This document shows positions 50,954-59,596 of a stretch of DNA of 64,000 nucleotides, one piece after another. The notes beneath the pieces are model-generated. The model was not told the DNA's origin. It worked only from the letters and a program-made list of their open reading frames with translations, and made no database searches. Location: the NCBI GenBank assembly GCA_937959265.1, contig CALGMA010000008.1, forward strand, positions 1-64,000, read 5' to 3'. Position numbers and translations under genes: made by a program. Each line of letters opens with the position of its first letter. Position 1 is the first letter of the stretch. This DNA comes from an uncultured Anaerolineae bacterium (GTDB taxonomy: Bacteria > Chloroflexota > Anaerolineae > J036 > Brachytrichaceae).

Positions 50954-51295
50954 GTTGCCGGTGGGTTTGCTGCGGTAGAAACGGATGTGCGCCTTCTCCA
51001 ACGTGGCTAGCCCTTCGCGGATATGTCCTTCAATGCTGTTGAAGAAACGTTCGAGCTTTTCCTGGGTGTCAACGATCTCGATTACGATCGGCAGGTCTTC
51101 GGACAGTCGCTCGATCTTGGCGGTGTGGACGCGGCTATTGGCGCCAAATCCCATGATGCCGCGCAGCACGGTTGCACCGGCCATGCCCTGTCGCTTGGCC
51201 TCGAGCACGATCCACTCGTAGAGCAGCTTACCATCTTTGCGATCGCTCTCGCCGATGAAAATACGCAACAGATAGCCTTCTTCCGGTAGCACCAT
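50948..51295 (-). CDS. DUF190 domain protein (CrcB-associated)
   Basis: A 115-residue PII-like small protein of the DUF190 family: YLLRIFIGESDRKDGKLLYEW, RQGMAGATVLRGIMGFG and a late PIVIEIVDTQEKLERFF. DUF190 proteins are frequently encoded with CrcB fluoride channels and may sense or modulate, but the mechanism is unknown. The start is 3 bp after the crcB stop, so the gene is under the same fluoride riboswitch. The 3' end runs into a tandem repeat. Confidence 0.9.
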   Translation of the reverse strand: MVLPEEGYLLRIFIGESDRKDGKLLYEWIVLEAKRQGMAGATVLRGIMGFGANSRVHTAKIERLSEDLPIVIEIVDTQEKLERFFNSIEGHIREGLATLEKAHIRFYRSKPTGNH

Positions 51296-51298
51296 CGT

Positions 51299-51697
51299 TT
51301 ACCTCCAAATTAGGGCGGCCACAATGCGTCCGAGCCAAACGGCCAGCAGGCCAAACAAGACTTGCACCGAGACGTTGGCAAATGTGCTCAGCGCCTGGCC
51401 ATCGCGCAGCAAGTTCATGGACTCGTTGGCAAAAGTCGAGAACGTCGTGTATCCGCCCAACATGCCGGTGAACACGAACAAGCGCGACTCGGTGGTGAAT
51501 ACACCCCGTGCATCGGCCAGTTGCGACAGCAGGCCGATGACGAAGCAGCCGGTCAAGTTCACCACCATCGTGCCATAGGGGAACTGCACATTCTGCATCA
51601 CACCCTGTACGTAGCCGCTGAACAAGTAGCGCAGTATCGCGCCGATGCATCCCCCAAAGCCTACCAGCAAAATGCGATTGAATGCAGTGTTGTCCAT
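51299..51697 (-). CDS. crcB: Fluoride ion channel CrcB/FluC
   Basis: A 132-residue four-helix membrane protein that works as a dual-topology dimer and exports F-. Signature segments: LVGFGGCIGAILRYLFS, MVVNLTGCFVIGLLS (pore Asn) and GMLGGYTTFSTFANE. The ATG at 51697 lies just past the riboswitch terminator. A longer in-frame ATG at 51760 would translate the riboswitch itself and is rejected. No strong Shine-Dalgarno is visible. Confidence 0.95.
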   Translation of the reverse strand: MDNTAFNRILLVGFGGCIGAILRYLFSGYVQGVMQNVQFPYGTMVVNLTGCFVIGLLSQLADARGVFTTESRLFVFTGMLGGYTTFSTFANESMNLLRDGQALSTFANVSVQVLFGLLAVWLGRIVAALIWR

Positions 51698-51711
51698 TGT
51701 CAGCGCCAACG

Positions 51712-51748
51712 AAAAAGCTTCTGCCGCACAGATACCTCGGCAGAAGCT
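51712..51748 (-). terminator. Riboswitch-controlled intrinsic terminator
   Basis: In the minus direction AGCTTCTGCCG (51748-51738) pairs perfectly with CGGCAGAAGCT (51726-51716), followed by TTTTT (51716-51712). The left arm contains the six bases that the aptamer needs for its pseudoknot, so the two structures exclude each other. Confidence 0.9.
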
Positions 51749-51815
51749 ATCAGTCAACATTGACGGTTCTCGCGAAGCTTTTCGGTCGCCGCGACAGCGA
51801 GCTTCATCGCCGATT
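51738..51815 (-). ncRNA. Fluoride riboswitch (crcB motif)
   Basis: The minus strand begins CGGCGATGAAGCTCGCTG, matching the GGCGATG-type start with a 5-bp stem (CGGCG with CGCTG, one wobble). The loop GAAGCT (51805-51800) is complementary to AGCTTC (51748-51743) after CTGAT, giving the conserved pseudoknot. An inner stem TCGCG/CGCGA lies between. Fluoride binding should hold AGCTTC in the aptamer and prevent the overlapping terminator, switching crcB and DUF190 on. The promoter start sits at the aptamer's 5' end. Confidence 0.9.
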
Positions 51816-51818
51816 GGC

Positions 51819-51847
51819 AGTCTACGCCCTTCGTCTTATCGGGTCAA
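51819..51847 (-). promoter_or_regulatory. Promoter of the fluoride riboswitch-crcB unit
   Basis: On the minus strand TTGACC (51847-51842) and TAGACT (51824-51819) are separated by 17 nt. The predicted start at about 51812 is the first base of the aptamer. Confidence 0.75.
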
Positions 51848-51862
51848 GGTTGGGCGCACTGC

Positions 51863-52381
51863 TCATTCTCGCCGCAGCACATTGATCGTCCAGCTCAGGG
51901 CGAGCGCAGCCAGCAATCCCAGCGCGAACACCATAGCAAAGCTGAGCGTTGCGCGGATCGTCAGCGCCAGCCCGGCAAGTGCTGACCCACCCAGCACGGC
52001 TGCTATCAGCCAGCGTATATGCCGGCGCTCGATGTCGCCGGCGCGTTCCACACGCGCCAACGCTTGCATCCGCTGCTCGAAATGGGCCAGGTCCCACGCT
52101 GTCAGCGTCGCGACGACCGACAATAGCATCAATGCCGACAACGCGCCAATGAGCAGGCCAACCGCCGCGCCGGCCACCGTAGCCGTGAACGTCAGGTTGG
52201 CCAAAGCAGCGGCCAGGCCGTAGTGCCGGCGATGCCGGCTGTAGGCCCACGCCGCGCCGAGGGCGATGAAGATCGGGATGAAGATCGCCGCATCGCGCAG
52301 CGCGAGGCCCAGTGACAGCGTGCCCAGCGCGATGCTCATCGCGGCCAGCAGCAGGCGGGGCGTCCACGTCAACATGCTCAT
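51863..52381 (-). CDS. Membrane protein of unknown function in the MoxR operon
   Basis: A 172-residue protein with about six hydrophobic stretches: two helices near the N-terminus, a central pair (TVAGAAVGLLIGALSALMLL) and a C-terminal pair (SFAMVFALGLLAALALSWTI). A soluble helix (DLAHFEQRMQALARVERAGD) separates the two halves. The ATG at 52381 overlaps the DUF58 stop codon (ATGA), so translation is coupled. I do not recognise a family. It is the last gene of the MoxR/DUF58/DUF4129 operon. Confidence 0.75.
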   Translation of the reverse strand: MSMLTWTPRLLLAAMSIALGTLSLGLALRDAAIFIPIFIALGAAWAYSRHRRHYGLAAALANLTFTATVAGAAVGLLIGALSALMLLSVVATLTAWDLAHFEQRMQALARVERAGDIERRHIRWLIAAVLGGSALAGLALTIRATLSFAMVFALGLLAALALSWTINVLRRE

Positions 52382-53667
52382 GGGGTGCGCGCCATCAGCC
52401 GGCGCTGCGCAGGTTGGCGCGCCAGCGCGGTTTGAATCACCGCGTCCAGCGGCAATGCCACGTCCCAGTCCACCACCTGTGCGCCATGCCGCCGCAGCGC
52501 TTGCAGGTTCAGCCGGCGCTCGGCGCGCGCGAGCCGGACGGCGTACTGCGTCCGGACATTCGCCCCTTGCTCTTGCAGCTCGAATGCAATCGGGTCGGGG
52601 CTCACCACGATGACCGCATAGCCGAGTGCACATAGCCGGCCGAGCACCGGCGCATCGTCGTTCATCAGTGCGCCGACGAAGACGATTTGCGACTGCGCAG
52701 GGAAGAAGCGCGTGGGCAGCCGGTCGAGCTTCTCGAAGATGAAGTGGTGGCCGACCGTGGCGCGGGCCAGCGCGCGTAGCAGGCGGTCGCGCTGCACGCG
52801 ACCGTAGCCGGGGAAGACGCCTTCGATGCCGCTGCCGTATATGAGCAGCCCGACGCGGTTGCCGGCGTCTAAAAATGCTTCGGCCAGTGAAGCCGTCGCT
52901 TGCACGGCTTGCTCGAATAGCGAGCCATGTGCGGTGCGCACGTCGTTCTGCTCGCGCGCGTCGAGAATCAGCCCGATGTCGGCGATGCGTTCCTGCTCGA
53001 AGATGTTGCTGAAGACGCGGTCATCGTACCGCGCGCTGGTCCGCCAGTTCACAGCGCGCAGCCGGTCGCCCAGTTGATACTCGCGCACGGCGAAGAAATC
53101 TACTCCCGATCCGCCCTGGCGCGAGGGGATCGGCCCGGCGAACCCGCGTGTGCGCGGCGGGCGCAGAGGAATCGGGCGCAGCCGCTGCGTCGTCGGCTGC
53201 ACCAGCAGCGACGCAAACGCCGGGATCAACGCCTGGCGCTGGAACAAGCCGAATCCATCCAGCGCGGTCGCCAAAGCGTGCTTGAAGCGGTAGGCGCCGC
53301 GCGAACCGCGCACGGTGTATTCGAGCGTGAGCGATTCGCCGGTCGCCAGCGACGCGAGCGCGCTCGTTTGGCCCGATGTCACCTCCAGGCTTGGCGCAGC
53401 TGTGTCTTCGATGCGCACTTCGCTCAGGGGCGCGCCGTCGTTCGTCAGGCGCAGCCGGACCGTCGCCGACTCACCCACAGCGACGCGATCGGCGCTGACG
53501 TTGCGCTCGCCGGTCAGTTGGATTGCCTCGGGGCGCTGAAGGAGCGCAAGGCCGAGGTAAATCAACAGCGGGATCGCCAGTGCAATGACGCCACCGTTCA
53601 ACATCGCCAAGCCCAACAAAAACGCCGCGGCGATGAGCAGGATGAGCAACGTCGCTCTACTTGTCAT
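52378..53667 (-). CDS. DUF58 domain protein
   Basis: A 429-residue protein: two N-terminal membrane helices (~3-40), a beta-rich periplasmic or extracellular segment with conserved-domain DUF11-like strands, then the DUF58 core DFFAVREYQLGDRLRAVNWR-TSARYDDRVFSNIFEQ and a von Willebrand A-like region (ADIGLILDARE). DUF58 proteins are commonly cotranscribed with MoxR ATPases and proposed to be their clients or adaptors. The ATG at 53667 is preferred over the in-frame start at 53685. It lies 83 bp after the MoxR gene. Confidence 0.87.
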   Translation of the reverse strand: MTSRATLLILLIAAAFLLGLAMLNGGVIALAIPLLIYLGLALLQRPEAIQLTGERNVSADRVAVGESATVRLRLTNDGAPLSEVRIEDTAAPSLEVTSGQTSALASLATGESLTLEYTVRGSRGAYRFKHALATALDGFGLFQRQALIPAFASLLVQPTTQRLRPIPLRPPRTRGFAGPIPSRQGGSGVDFFAVREYQLGDRLRAVNWRTSARYDDRVFSNIFEQERIADIGLILDAREQNDVRTAHGSLFEQAVQATASLAEAFLDAGNRVGLLIYGSGIEGVFPGYGRVQRDRLLRALARATVGHHFIFEKLDRLPTRFFPAQSQIVFVGALMNDDAPVLGRLCALGYAVIVVSPDPIAFELQEQGANVRTQYAVRLARAERRLNLQALRRHGAQVVDWDVALPLDAVIQTALARQPAQRRLMARTP

Positions 53668-53750
53668 GGGGGACAGGGTGAACACAGTGGGATTAGGGAT
53701 AGGATTTCACTGCGGGCGCGTTCTAGCTTCCCCTTCCGACGCTCGCTCGT

Positions 53751-54743
53751 TCACCCAGATTCGAATCTCGCGCCGACGACCGGCACGGGCACGGACTGGA
53801 CGACTTCAGCCACGATGCGATCGGCTGCCTGGGAGATGGTCCACAGGTCGGGCTGCAGGATCAAACGATGGCTCAACACAGGCTTGGCAAAACACTTCAC
53901 GTCGTCGGGCAACACGTAGGTGCGGCCGTGCATCGCTGCCCAGGCGCGTGACAGCTTGAGCAGCGCCAGCGTGCCACGTGGACTGGCGCCGACGGCCACC
54001 TGCCGGTGTTGACGCGTCCGTGCGACGAGATCTACCATGTAACGCTCGATGTCGGGATCCACGTAAATCTGCTCGACGGCACGACGCAGACGCAACAGCC
54101 CTTCGGCGTTGGTGACTGGTTCGATGGCGATGGCATCCTGTTGTCGGTCGCGCCGCCGCCGCAGGATCTCCTGCTCTTCGGTTGGGGTAGGGTAGCCCAC
54201 CGAGAGTTTGATGATGAAACGGTCGAGCTGCGCTTCGGGCAAAGGGAAGGTGCCTTCGTACTCGATCGGGTTCTGGGTGGCGATGACGATGAACGGTTCG
54301 AGCAGGCGCATCGTTTCGCCTTCCAGCGTCACCTGGTATTCCTGCATCGCCTCGAGCAACGCCGATTGCGTGCGCGGCGAGGCGCGGTTGATTTCGTCGG
54401 CCAGGATGATGTTGGCAAAGATCGGCCCCGGTCGCAGCACGAACCGATTCTGCGCGCGATCGAAGACGTAGCCGCCGGTGATGTCGCCCGGCAGCAAATC
54501 GGGCGTGAACTGGATGCGTTTGAACTGCATGCCCAGCGCCGCCGCAAAACTATTGGCGATCAGCGTCTTGGCCAGGCCGGGATAGTCCTCCAGCAACACG
54601 TGGCCGCCGGTCAGGAAAGCGGCCATGATCATCTCCAGCACGCTGCGCTTGCCCACAATCGCGCGCTCTACCTGGGCGATCACGCGGCGCGAGGTTTCTG
54701 CGACTTCGCCGGTGGTGGGATGGTCTTCTTGCAGGTCGGTCAT
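53751..54743 (-). CDS. MoxR family AAA+ ATPase
   Basis: A 330-residue ATPase with Walker A LLEDYPGLAKT (~47-57), Walker B IILADEINRAS, sensor 1 IATQNPIEYEGTFPLPEAQLDRF and a C-terminal lid with GASPRGTLALLKLSRAWA. MoxR proteins act as chaperone-like ATPases that assemble or activate proteins with VWA domains. It is flanked by DUF58 downstream and a small membrane protein upstream with a 4-bp overlap, so it belongs to one operon starting with DUF4129. Confidence 0.94.
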   Translation of the reverse strand: MTDLQEDHPTTGEVAETSRRVIAQVERAIVGKRSVLEMIMAAFLTGGHVLLEDYPGLAKTLIANSFAAALGMQFKRIQFTPDLLPGDITGGYVFDRAQNRFVLRPGPIFANIILADEINRASPRTQSALLEAMQEYQVTLEGETMRLLEPFIVIATQNPIEYEGTFPLPEAQLDRFIIKLSVGYPTPTEEQEILRRRRDRQQDAIAIEPVTNAEGLLRLRRAVEQIYVDPDIERYMVDLVARTRQHRQVAVGASPRGTLALLKLSRAWAAMHGRTYVLPDDVKCFAKPVLSHRLILQPDLWTISQAADRIVAEVVQSVPVPVVGARFESG

Positions 54744-55408
54744 GTCGAATTGCCCAGTTGTGCCTCCAGGTAGTCAATAGCGGCGGTGAGTTTGTCGTTC
54801 AGGCGCGTGTCTTGGTCTGTCATCCGGCGCGTCGGCCGAAGCACGTCGCGTAGTCGCCGCCACAGCGAGCCCAGCACATGCCTGCTATCGCGTCCCTCGG
54901 CCTGTAGCCAACCCTGCCAGTTGCGCAGCAGCGCCTCGATCTCCGGTGGCATGCTCAGCGCGCCGCTGCGGATGTGCGCCATGACCTCGTCTGCGGTGAG
55001 CTGGTGCGTGTGCGCCAGCGTCCGGAGCATCAGGTTGCGCATCTCCTGCGAAGTCTGCTCGCGTGCAAATTGGCTGTGGTCCAGGTTGCCGAGCTGGCGC
55101 ATCCAGAGACCGAGCCGCGAACGCGGGCTGCGCGCGACCGGATGGAACGACATCCCGCCGTCGTGTGCACCGACCTGCAATAGCCCGCGCACCACAACGA
55201 CAGCGCTGATGATCAGCAGCACGGCAAGGAACAAGCCCTGAGGCAGGCTGCGCAACAGCAGGTCGGTCAGCCAGGCGGCATAGGCCAGCGGAATCACCAC
55301 GGTTTCGCGAACCACGTCGCGCAAGGCGAACGTGAGCACGCCGACTCCGATGAGCACCAGCGCGGCCATCAGCAACTGCGCCGGCCGAATGCGCCTGAGT
55401 GCGTTCAA
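54740..55408 (-). CDS. Membrane protein between DUF4129 and MoxR
   Basis: About 222 residues: two N-terminal membrane helices (~5-25 and ~55-80) and a soluble helical C-terminus (~95-222) with no recognised domain. The TTG at 55408 overlaps the upstream stop codon as TTGA and has GAGGGG at good distance; a GTG at 55432 would overlap by 28 bp. The 3' end overlaps moxR by 4 bp. Its place between DUF4129 and MoxR suggests a role in the same membrane-associated process; function unknown. Confidence 0.75.
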   Translation of the reverse strand: MNALRRIRPAQLLMAALVLIGVGVLTFALRDVVRETVVIPLAYAAWLTDLLLRSLPQGLFLAVLLIISAVVVVRGLLQVGAHDGGMSFHPVARSPRSRLGLWMRQLGNLDHSQFAREQTSQEMRNLMLRTLAHTHQLTADEVMAHIRSGALSMPPEIEALLRNWQGWLQAEGRDSRHVLGSLWRRLRDVLRPTRRMTDQDTRLNDKLTAAIDYLEAQLGNST

Positions 55409-56316
55409 ATCGTCCCCCTCGCCTGCGCACACGCGGCAACAATCGCCGCCAGGCTGTTCTTCGCCAAGCGCTCTTCGCGTTCACTCGCCGGCCGTCCGCC
55501 GTAGCGCACATCCTCGAACACGTGCGTGAGCTGATGCACGGCTTCTTGGGGCAGCCCTTTGCCGCGCAGTGCCTGCTCGAACTCGCTCGGCGTCATCGCG
55601 ATCTCGCGCCGGATACCGCGCTCTTGTTGCAGCACGCGCGTCATATCGTGGTAACAACGGATCACGGCCGACTTGAAATCGCCACCCGAATCCAGCTCGT
55701 CGAGCGCAGCTTGGGCACGCTGGCCCAACCGGGCAAGCGAGTCATCCGGGCGCATGCGCCGTCGCCAGATCGCCCAGACGACGATCGCTGCCAGCCCTGC
55801 GATCAGCAGCGAGATTGCCAGCGCGGCTGCCAGCACTGCCCACTCGGACGGGTTAGGTGTGAAGTCGGGCAGCGGGGTGAGCGGCGGCACGCCGTCGGCC
55901 CGTTCGCCGCTCCGGCCGGCGTTTTCAAACAAGTCCTCGGACAGGTTGCCGACAATGCGCGACAGGGCGTTGAGAAATAGCCACAACGCGATGGCCGTGG
56001 CGATGTTGATCAACAGCCGCCGGCGCTCTTCGCGCATGAAGATGACTAGGATGAGGTTGATCGGCAAGAGCAGCAGCGCCAGTGCGAGCATGATGCGCAC
56101 GAACAGGATGATCGCTTCGCCCCCACCGATGCTGCCGCTGCCTGGTCGTTCGAAAGGGAGCAGGTTCACTGCGAACCACTCGCCCGGCAGCAGTGGAAGG
56201 TCGGTAATGCTGATGGCCAGCGTGAAGAGCAACGCCAGCGCGCCGATCAGCAAGGCCAGGGCGCGACGTTTGCGGCGCAGACCGGCTGCAAATGTCGAGG
56301 CGGAATCGTCGAGCAT
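55405..56316 (-). CDS. DUF4129 domain membrane protein
   Basis: A 303-residue protein with about four membrane helices (~20-40, ~65-90, ~100-120, ~163-185) and a C-terminal cytoplasmic DUF4129 domain (~200-300), with AVIRCYHDMTRVLQQERGIRRE and a MTPSEFEQAL segment. DUF4129 is also found at the C-terminus of membrane transglutaminase-like proteins in MoxR loci. Here the transglutaminase part is absent. First gene of the five-gene run. Confidence 0.85.
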   Translation of the reverse strand: MLDDSASTFAAGLRRKRRALALLIGALALLFTLAISITDLPLLPGEWFAVNLLPFERPGSGSIGGGEAIILFVRIMLALALLLLPINLILVIFMREERRRLLINIATAIALWLFLNALSRIVGNLSEDLFENAGRSGERADGVPPLTPLPDFTPNPSEWAVLAAALAISLLIAGLAAIVVWAIWRRRMRPDDSLARLGQRAQAALDELDSGGDFKSAVIRCYHDMTRVLQQERGIRREIAMTPSEFEQALRGKGLPQEAVHQLTHVFEDVRYGGRPASEREERLAKNSLAAIVAACAQARGTI

Positions 56317-56325
56317 AAGATGCTA

Positions 56326-57291
56326 CTATACAGCGCGCGCTGTTTCATCCGTTCGCCTGCCGCCGGGCGGCGCTTCGATCTGTTCGTCGGCGCGCTCCAA
56401 CGTTTGGTCGTGCCATGACACAGCGTCTTCCAGGGGCTCCAGGTGTGTGAATACTGTAGTGTTCGGAATCGCATCGCGGATGTCGGCTTCGATGCGTTCC
56501 AGCAAGTGATGGCCGTGTTGCACGCTCCACTGGCCTGGCACGAGGATATGCACCGAGATGAAGCTGCGCGCGGCAGCCTGGCGCGTGCGCAGCGCGTGGT
56601 ATCGGATGCCCTCGCTGCCGGCATAGCGGTCGAGCACGCTGGACACCTTCGCCACATCGGCCTCCGGCAGGCCGGCGTCGAGCAAGCCGTTCGCCGAGCG
56701 CGTGAGCAGTGGGATGCCCATCCGGGTGATGTTGGCGGCGATGATAAGCGCAATGATCGGATCGAGCCACAGCCAACCGGTGAGTACAACCAGCGCCACG
56801 CCGCCCAGCACGGCGACCGAAGTGAGCACGTCGGTGAACAGATGCTTGGCGTTGGCTTCCAGTGTGATGGAGTTGTATCGCCGGCCCGCGTTGTGCAACA
56901 CAAGCGCCGCGCTGAGGTTGATCGCCGATGCGATGATGGAGACGGCCAGGCCCAACCCAGGCTGAGCGATGGGTTGTGGATGCAGCAGCCGATTGATTGC
57001 TGCCACGCCGATGCTGATCGCCGCGATGGTGATCAGCGCGCCCTCAACCCCGCTGGAGAAGTATTCGGCCTTGGTATGGCCGTAGGCGTGCTCTTCGTCG
57101 GGTGGGCGCGCTGCTAGGCTCAACATCGCCAGCGCCATCAGCGCGCCGGCCAGGTTGACCAGTGACTCGAGCGCATCGGAGAGCAGACCGACCGAACCGG
57201 TGAGAAGGTAGGCCAGGCCCTTCAAGCCGATGGTGAAGATCGCTGCAGCGATGGAAAGCCATGCAAAGCGTGTGAGCGACGAACGCTGCAT
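56326..57291 (-). CDS. Cation diffusion facilitator (CDF) transporter
   Basis: A 321-residue metal/proton antiporter with six predicted helices (~8-210) and a C-terminal cytoplasmic domain (~215-300). Helix 2 has [14 protein letters not shown] and helix 5 [13 protein letters not shown] with the HxxxD metal motif. Both are typical of a CDF subgroup in which the first site is not the canonical DxxxD. The ATG at 57291 is favoured; further in-frame starts up to 57336 would run into the HIT promoter. Metal specificity is unassigned. Confidence 0.9.
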   Translation of the reverse strand: MQRSSLTRFAWLSIAAAIFTIGLKGLAYLLTGSVGLLSDALESLVNLAGALMALAMLSLAARPPDEEHAYGHTKAEYFSSGVEGALITIAAISIGVAAINRLLHPQPIAQPGLGLAVSIIASAINLSAALVLHNAGRRYNSITLEANAKHLFTDVLTSVAVLGGVALVVLTGWLWLDPIIALIIAANITRMGIPLLTRSANGLLDAGLPEADVAKVSSVLDRYAGSEGIRYHALRTRQAAARSFISVHILVPGQWSVQHGHHLLERIEADIRDAIPNTTVFTHLEPLEDAVSWHDQTLERADEQIEAPPGGRRTDETARAV

Positions 57292-57322
57292 GGCACGATT
57301 ATCGCCTATAAAATCACGATCC

Positions 57323-57670
57323 ATGCCGACTGACACACTCTTCGCAAAGATCGCGCGCCGGGAGGTGCCCGCGCGGATCGTGTATCAGGACGAAGCGGTG
57401 ACGGCCTTTCACGACATTAATCCCGTCGCCCCAACGCATATCCTGATCATCCCCAATAAGATCATTCCCACGATGAACGACGCGACGGATGGTGACGCAG
57501 CGCTGCTCGGCCGGCTGATGCTGACGGCGCAAAAGATTGCCAAACAGGTTGGCATTGCCGAAGGGGGCTATCGGCTGGTGGTGAACTGCAACCCCGATGG
57601 CGGGCAATCGGTGTATCACCTGCACATCCATCTGCTCGGCGGGCGCAAGATGACCTGGCCGCCCGGTTGA
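57323..57670 (+). CDS. HIT family nucleotide hydrolase/transferase
   Basis: A 115-residue HINT-type protein. N-terminus [30 protein letters not shown], and the histidine triad [14 protein letters not shown] (HxHxH). Such proteins hydrolyse nucleoside phosphoramidates; the physiological substrate is uncertain. TAAAAT lies 8 nt before the ATG without a Shine-Dalgarno. It may be cotranscribed with the downstream epimerase, whose possible start overlaps its stop. Confidence 0.95.
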   Translation: MPTDTLFAKIARREVPARIVYQDEAVTAFHDINPVAPTHILIIPNKIIPTMNDATDGDAALLGRLMLTAQKIAKQVGIAEGGYRLVVNCNPDGGQSVYHLHIHLLGGRKMTWPPG

Positions 57671-57693
57671 TGGCGATTGTGCTGCGAACGAAT

Positions 57694-58620
57694 ATGAAAT
57701 TCCTGATCACAGGCGGCGCCGGCTTTCTCGGCGTTGCGTTGGCAAATACGCTGGCCCGTCAGGGCCACGTGGTGCGCGTGATTGATGATGTGAGCACGGG
57801 CGACCCGTCGCGCCTCGACCCGGCCGTGCACTTCACGCGCGGCGATGTCAGCGATGTCCCCAAACTCTGGTCGCTCTTGCATGGCGTGGACTGCGCGTAT
57901 CACCTCGCGGCCCGTGTGTCCGTGTCCGAATCCGTCTTGTATCCGCGCGAGTACAACGCGACGAACGTGGGCGGCACGGTGGCCTTGATCCAGGCGGTAC
58001 GCGACGCCGGCGTGCGTCGGCTCGTGTTCACCTCCTCCGGCGCGATTTACGGCGAGCAGCCCGAAGAACACGTGCGCGAAGACGCGATTCCCAACCCGGG
58101 CTCACCCTACGCGGTGAGCAAGCTGGCTGCCGAATACTACGTGAACACCATCGGCGCGCTGTGGGGCATAGACACGGTGATCCTGCGCGTGTTCAACGCC
58201 TACGGTCCTGGCCAGCCACTGCGCGCCTCGCACCCGCCGGTGGTGCCGGCGGTGATCCGCCAGGCGCTCAGCGGTGGCTCGATCATCGTCCACGGTGACG
58301 GCCGGCAACAGCGCGATTTCGTCTATGTGGACGACGTGGTGAGCGCGCTGATCGCGGCGGCGACTGCGCCGAACGTCAATCGCTTGATCATCAACGTCGG
58401 CAGCGGCGTGCCCACCAGCATCAACGAGCTGGTGGCAACGGTAGGGCGGGTGATCGGCAAGGAGTTGACCCCGCTGCGCGTGACGGCGGAAAGCGGCGGC
58501 GTGTCGCGTTTGTGCGCCGACCTGCAGCGCGCGCGTGAGCGTCTGGGTTACGCGCCGAAGGTTTCACTCGAAGAGGGCATCCGTCGAACGGTCGAGGCGT
58601 TCAAGGCGAACGGCGCCTGA
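57694..58620 (+). CDS. NAD-dependent sugar epimerase/dehydratase (UDP-glucose 4-epimerase-like)
   Basis: A 308-residue extended SDR protein. The Rossmann motif is GGAGFLG at residues 7-13. The catalytic set is TSSGAIYGE (Ser/Thr) with YAVSKLAAE (YxxxK), and NAYGPGQP, RDFVYVDDVV are typical of nucleotide-sugar epimerases. The ATG at 57694 places the Rossmann start at the N-terminus; an ATG at 57670 overlaps the HIT stop. The nucleotide sugar cannot be specified. It is followed by an ABC-2 pair, possibly a surface-glycan export context. Confidence 0.88.
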   Translation: MKFLITGGAGFLGVALANTLARQGHVVRVIDDVSTGDPSRLDPAVHFTRGDVSDVPKLWSLLHGVDCAYHLAARVSVSESVLYPREYNATNVGGTVALIQAVRDAGVRRLVFTSSGAIYGEQPEEHVREDAIPNPGSPYAVSKLAAEYYVNTIGALWGIDTVILRVFNAYGPGQPLRASHPPVVPAVIRQALSGGSIIVHGDGRQQRDFVYVDDVVSALIAAATAPNVNRLIINVGSGVPTSINELVATVGRVIGKELTPLRVTAESGGVSRLCADLQRARERLGYAPKVSLEEGIRRTVEAFKANGA

Positions 58621-58675
58621 CGGTAGGTGCGGGCTACTCATCAGCCTCTCATCTGCACGGCCTAACCTGCAAGCA

Positions 58676-59596
58676 GTGATCGAAATCCAGGAGCTGAGCA
58701 AATCCTACGACGGGCGGACGGCGCTGGATCGGGTCTCCCTGTCTGCGTTGCAAGGCGCTATCTTCGGCCTGATCGGTCCACGCGGCGCGGGCAAGACCAC
58801 GCTGCTGAAGATCCTGGCGACGCTCGTCGCGCCGACGGCGGGTGATGCGTTCGTCGCTGGGCTGTCGGTGGTGAACGAGCCGTTGCGCGTGTGCCGGCAA
58901 GTGGGCTATTTGCCCGATGACTTCGGCGTTTACCCCGATCAAACCTGTGCGGAGTACATTGCGTTCTTCGCAGCGTGTTACGGTGTGCCGCCCAAGGAAC
59001 GCGCGACATTAGCCGCGGATTTGCTGCAGTTGGTGGACTTGTATCATCGCAAGGACACACCAGCCGACCGGCTGACGCCCGCGATGCGCCATCGCCTGGG
59101 CATCGCGCGTGTTCTGGCACACGATCCCCGCGTGTTGTTGCTGGACGAGCCGCTGGCCGGGCTCGACCCACGTGCGCGGGTCGAAGTGCGCGAGCTGTTC
59201 AAAGAGCTGAGCAGCATGGGCAAGACCATCCTGCTCACTGCATCAAGCCTGGCCGAGGTGCAGGACCTCTGCACACACGTGGCGATTCTGCAAGCGGGCC
59301 AGATCGCACAAACCGGCCCGCTCGAGGACATCCTGACGACCACGCCGCCCTATCGCACCATCGCGGTAAAGTTCCTCGGCGACGTACGGCTGGCGATGAA
59401 CCTGATCAAGGCGTCCCATGGCGTGGTGGATGTGCAGCCGTTCAACCAGCCATCTGCGTCCTCCGATGCGCTGGCCGGCGTTGCGCTGTTAAAGGAGCTG
59501 CGCGTGACGTTCGATGGCGCCTATGCGGATGCCAGTGCGCTGTTGCGCTCGCTCATGCACAGTGGCGTGCAAGTTGTTTCATTTGCGGAGGACTGA
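58676..59596 (+). CDS. ABC transporter ATP-binding protein with non-canonical signature
   Basis: A 306-residue ATPase: Walker A GPRGAGKTT (~34-42), Q-loop region YLPDDFGVYPDQT, signature position LTPAMRHRLGIAR instead of LSGGQ, Walker B LLLDEPLAGLD and switch residue in LTASSLAEVQD rather than His. The starting GTG at 58676 follows an unremarkable leader. It joins directly onto the permease (stop and ATG adjacent). The altered signature and H-loop suggest low or unusual ATPase activity, although related ABC-2 ATPases share part of this variation. Confidence 0.87.
   Translation: MIEIQELSKSYDGRTALDRVSLSALQGAIFGLIGPRGAGKTTLLKILATLVAPTAGDAFVAGLSVVNEPLRVCRQVGYLPDDFGVYPDQTCAEYIAFFAACYGVPPKERATLAADLLQLVDLYHRKDTPADRLTPAMRHRLGIARVLAHDPRVLLLDEPLAGLDPRARVEVRELFKELSSMGKTILLTASSLAEVQDLCTHVAILQAGQIAQTGPLEDILTTTPPYRTIAVKFLGDVRLAMNLIKASHGVVDVQPFNQPSASSDALAGVALLKELRVTFDGAYADASALLRSLMHSGVQVVSFAED

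Noticed and set aside
51698-51760. N-terminal extension of crcB starting at 51760
   Set aside because: The added 21 codons run through the riboswitch expression platform and terminator; the CrcB family begins at the 51697 ATG.
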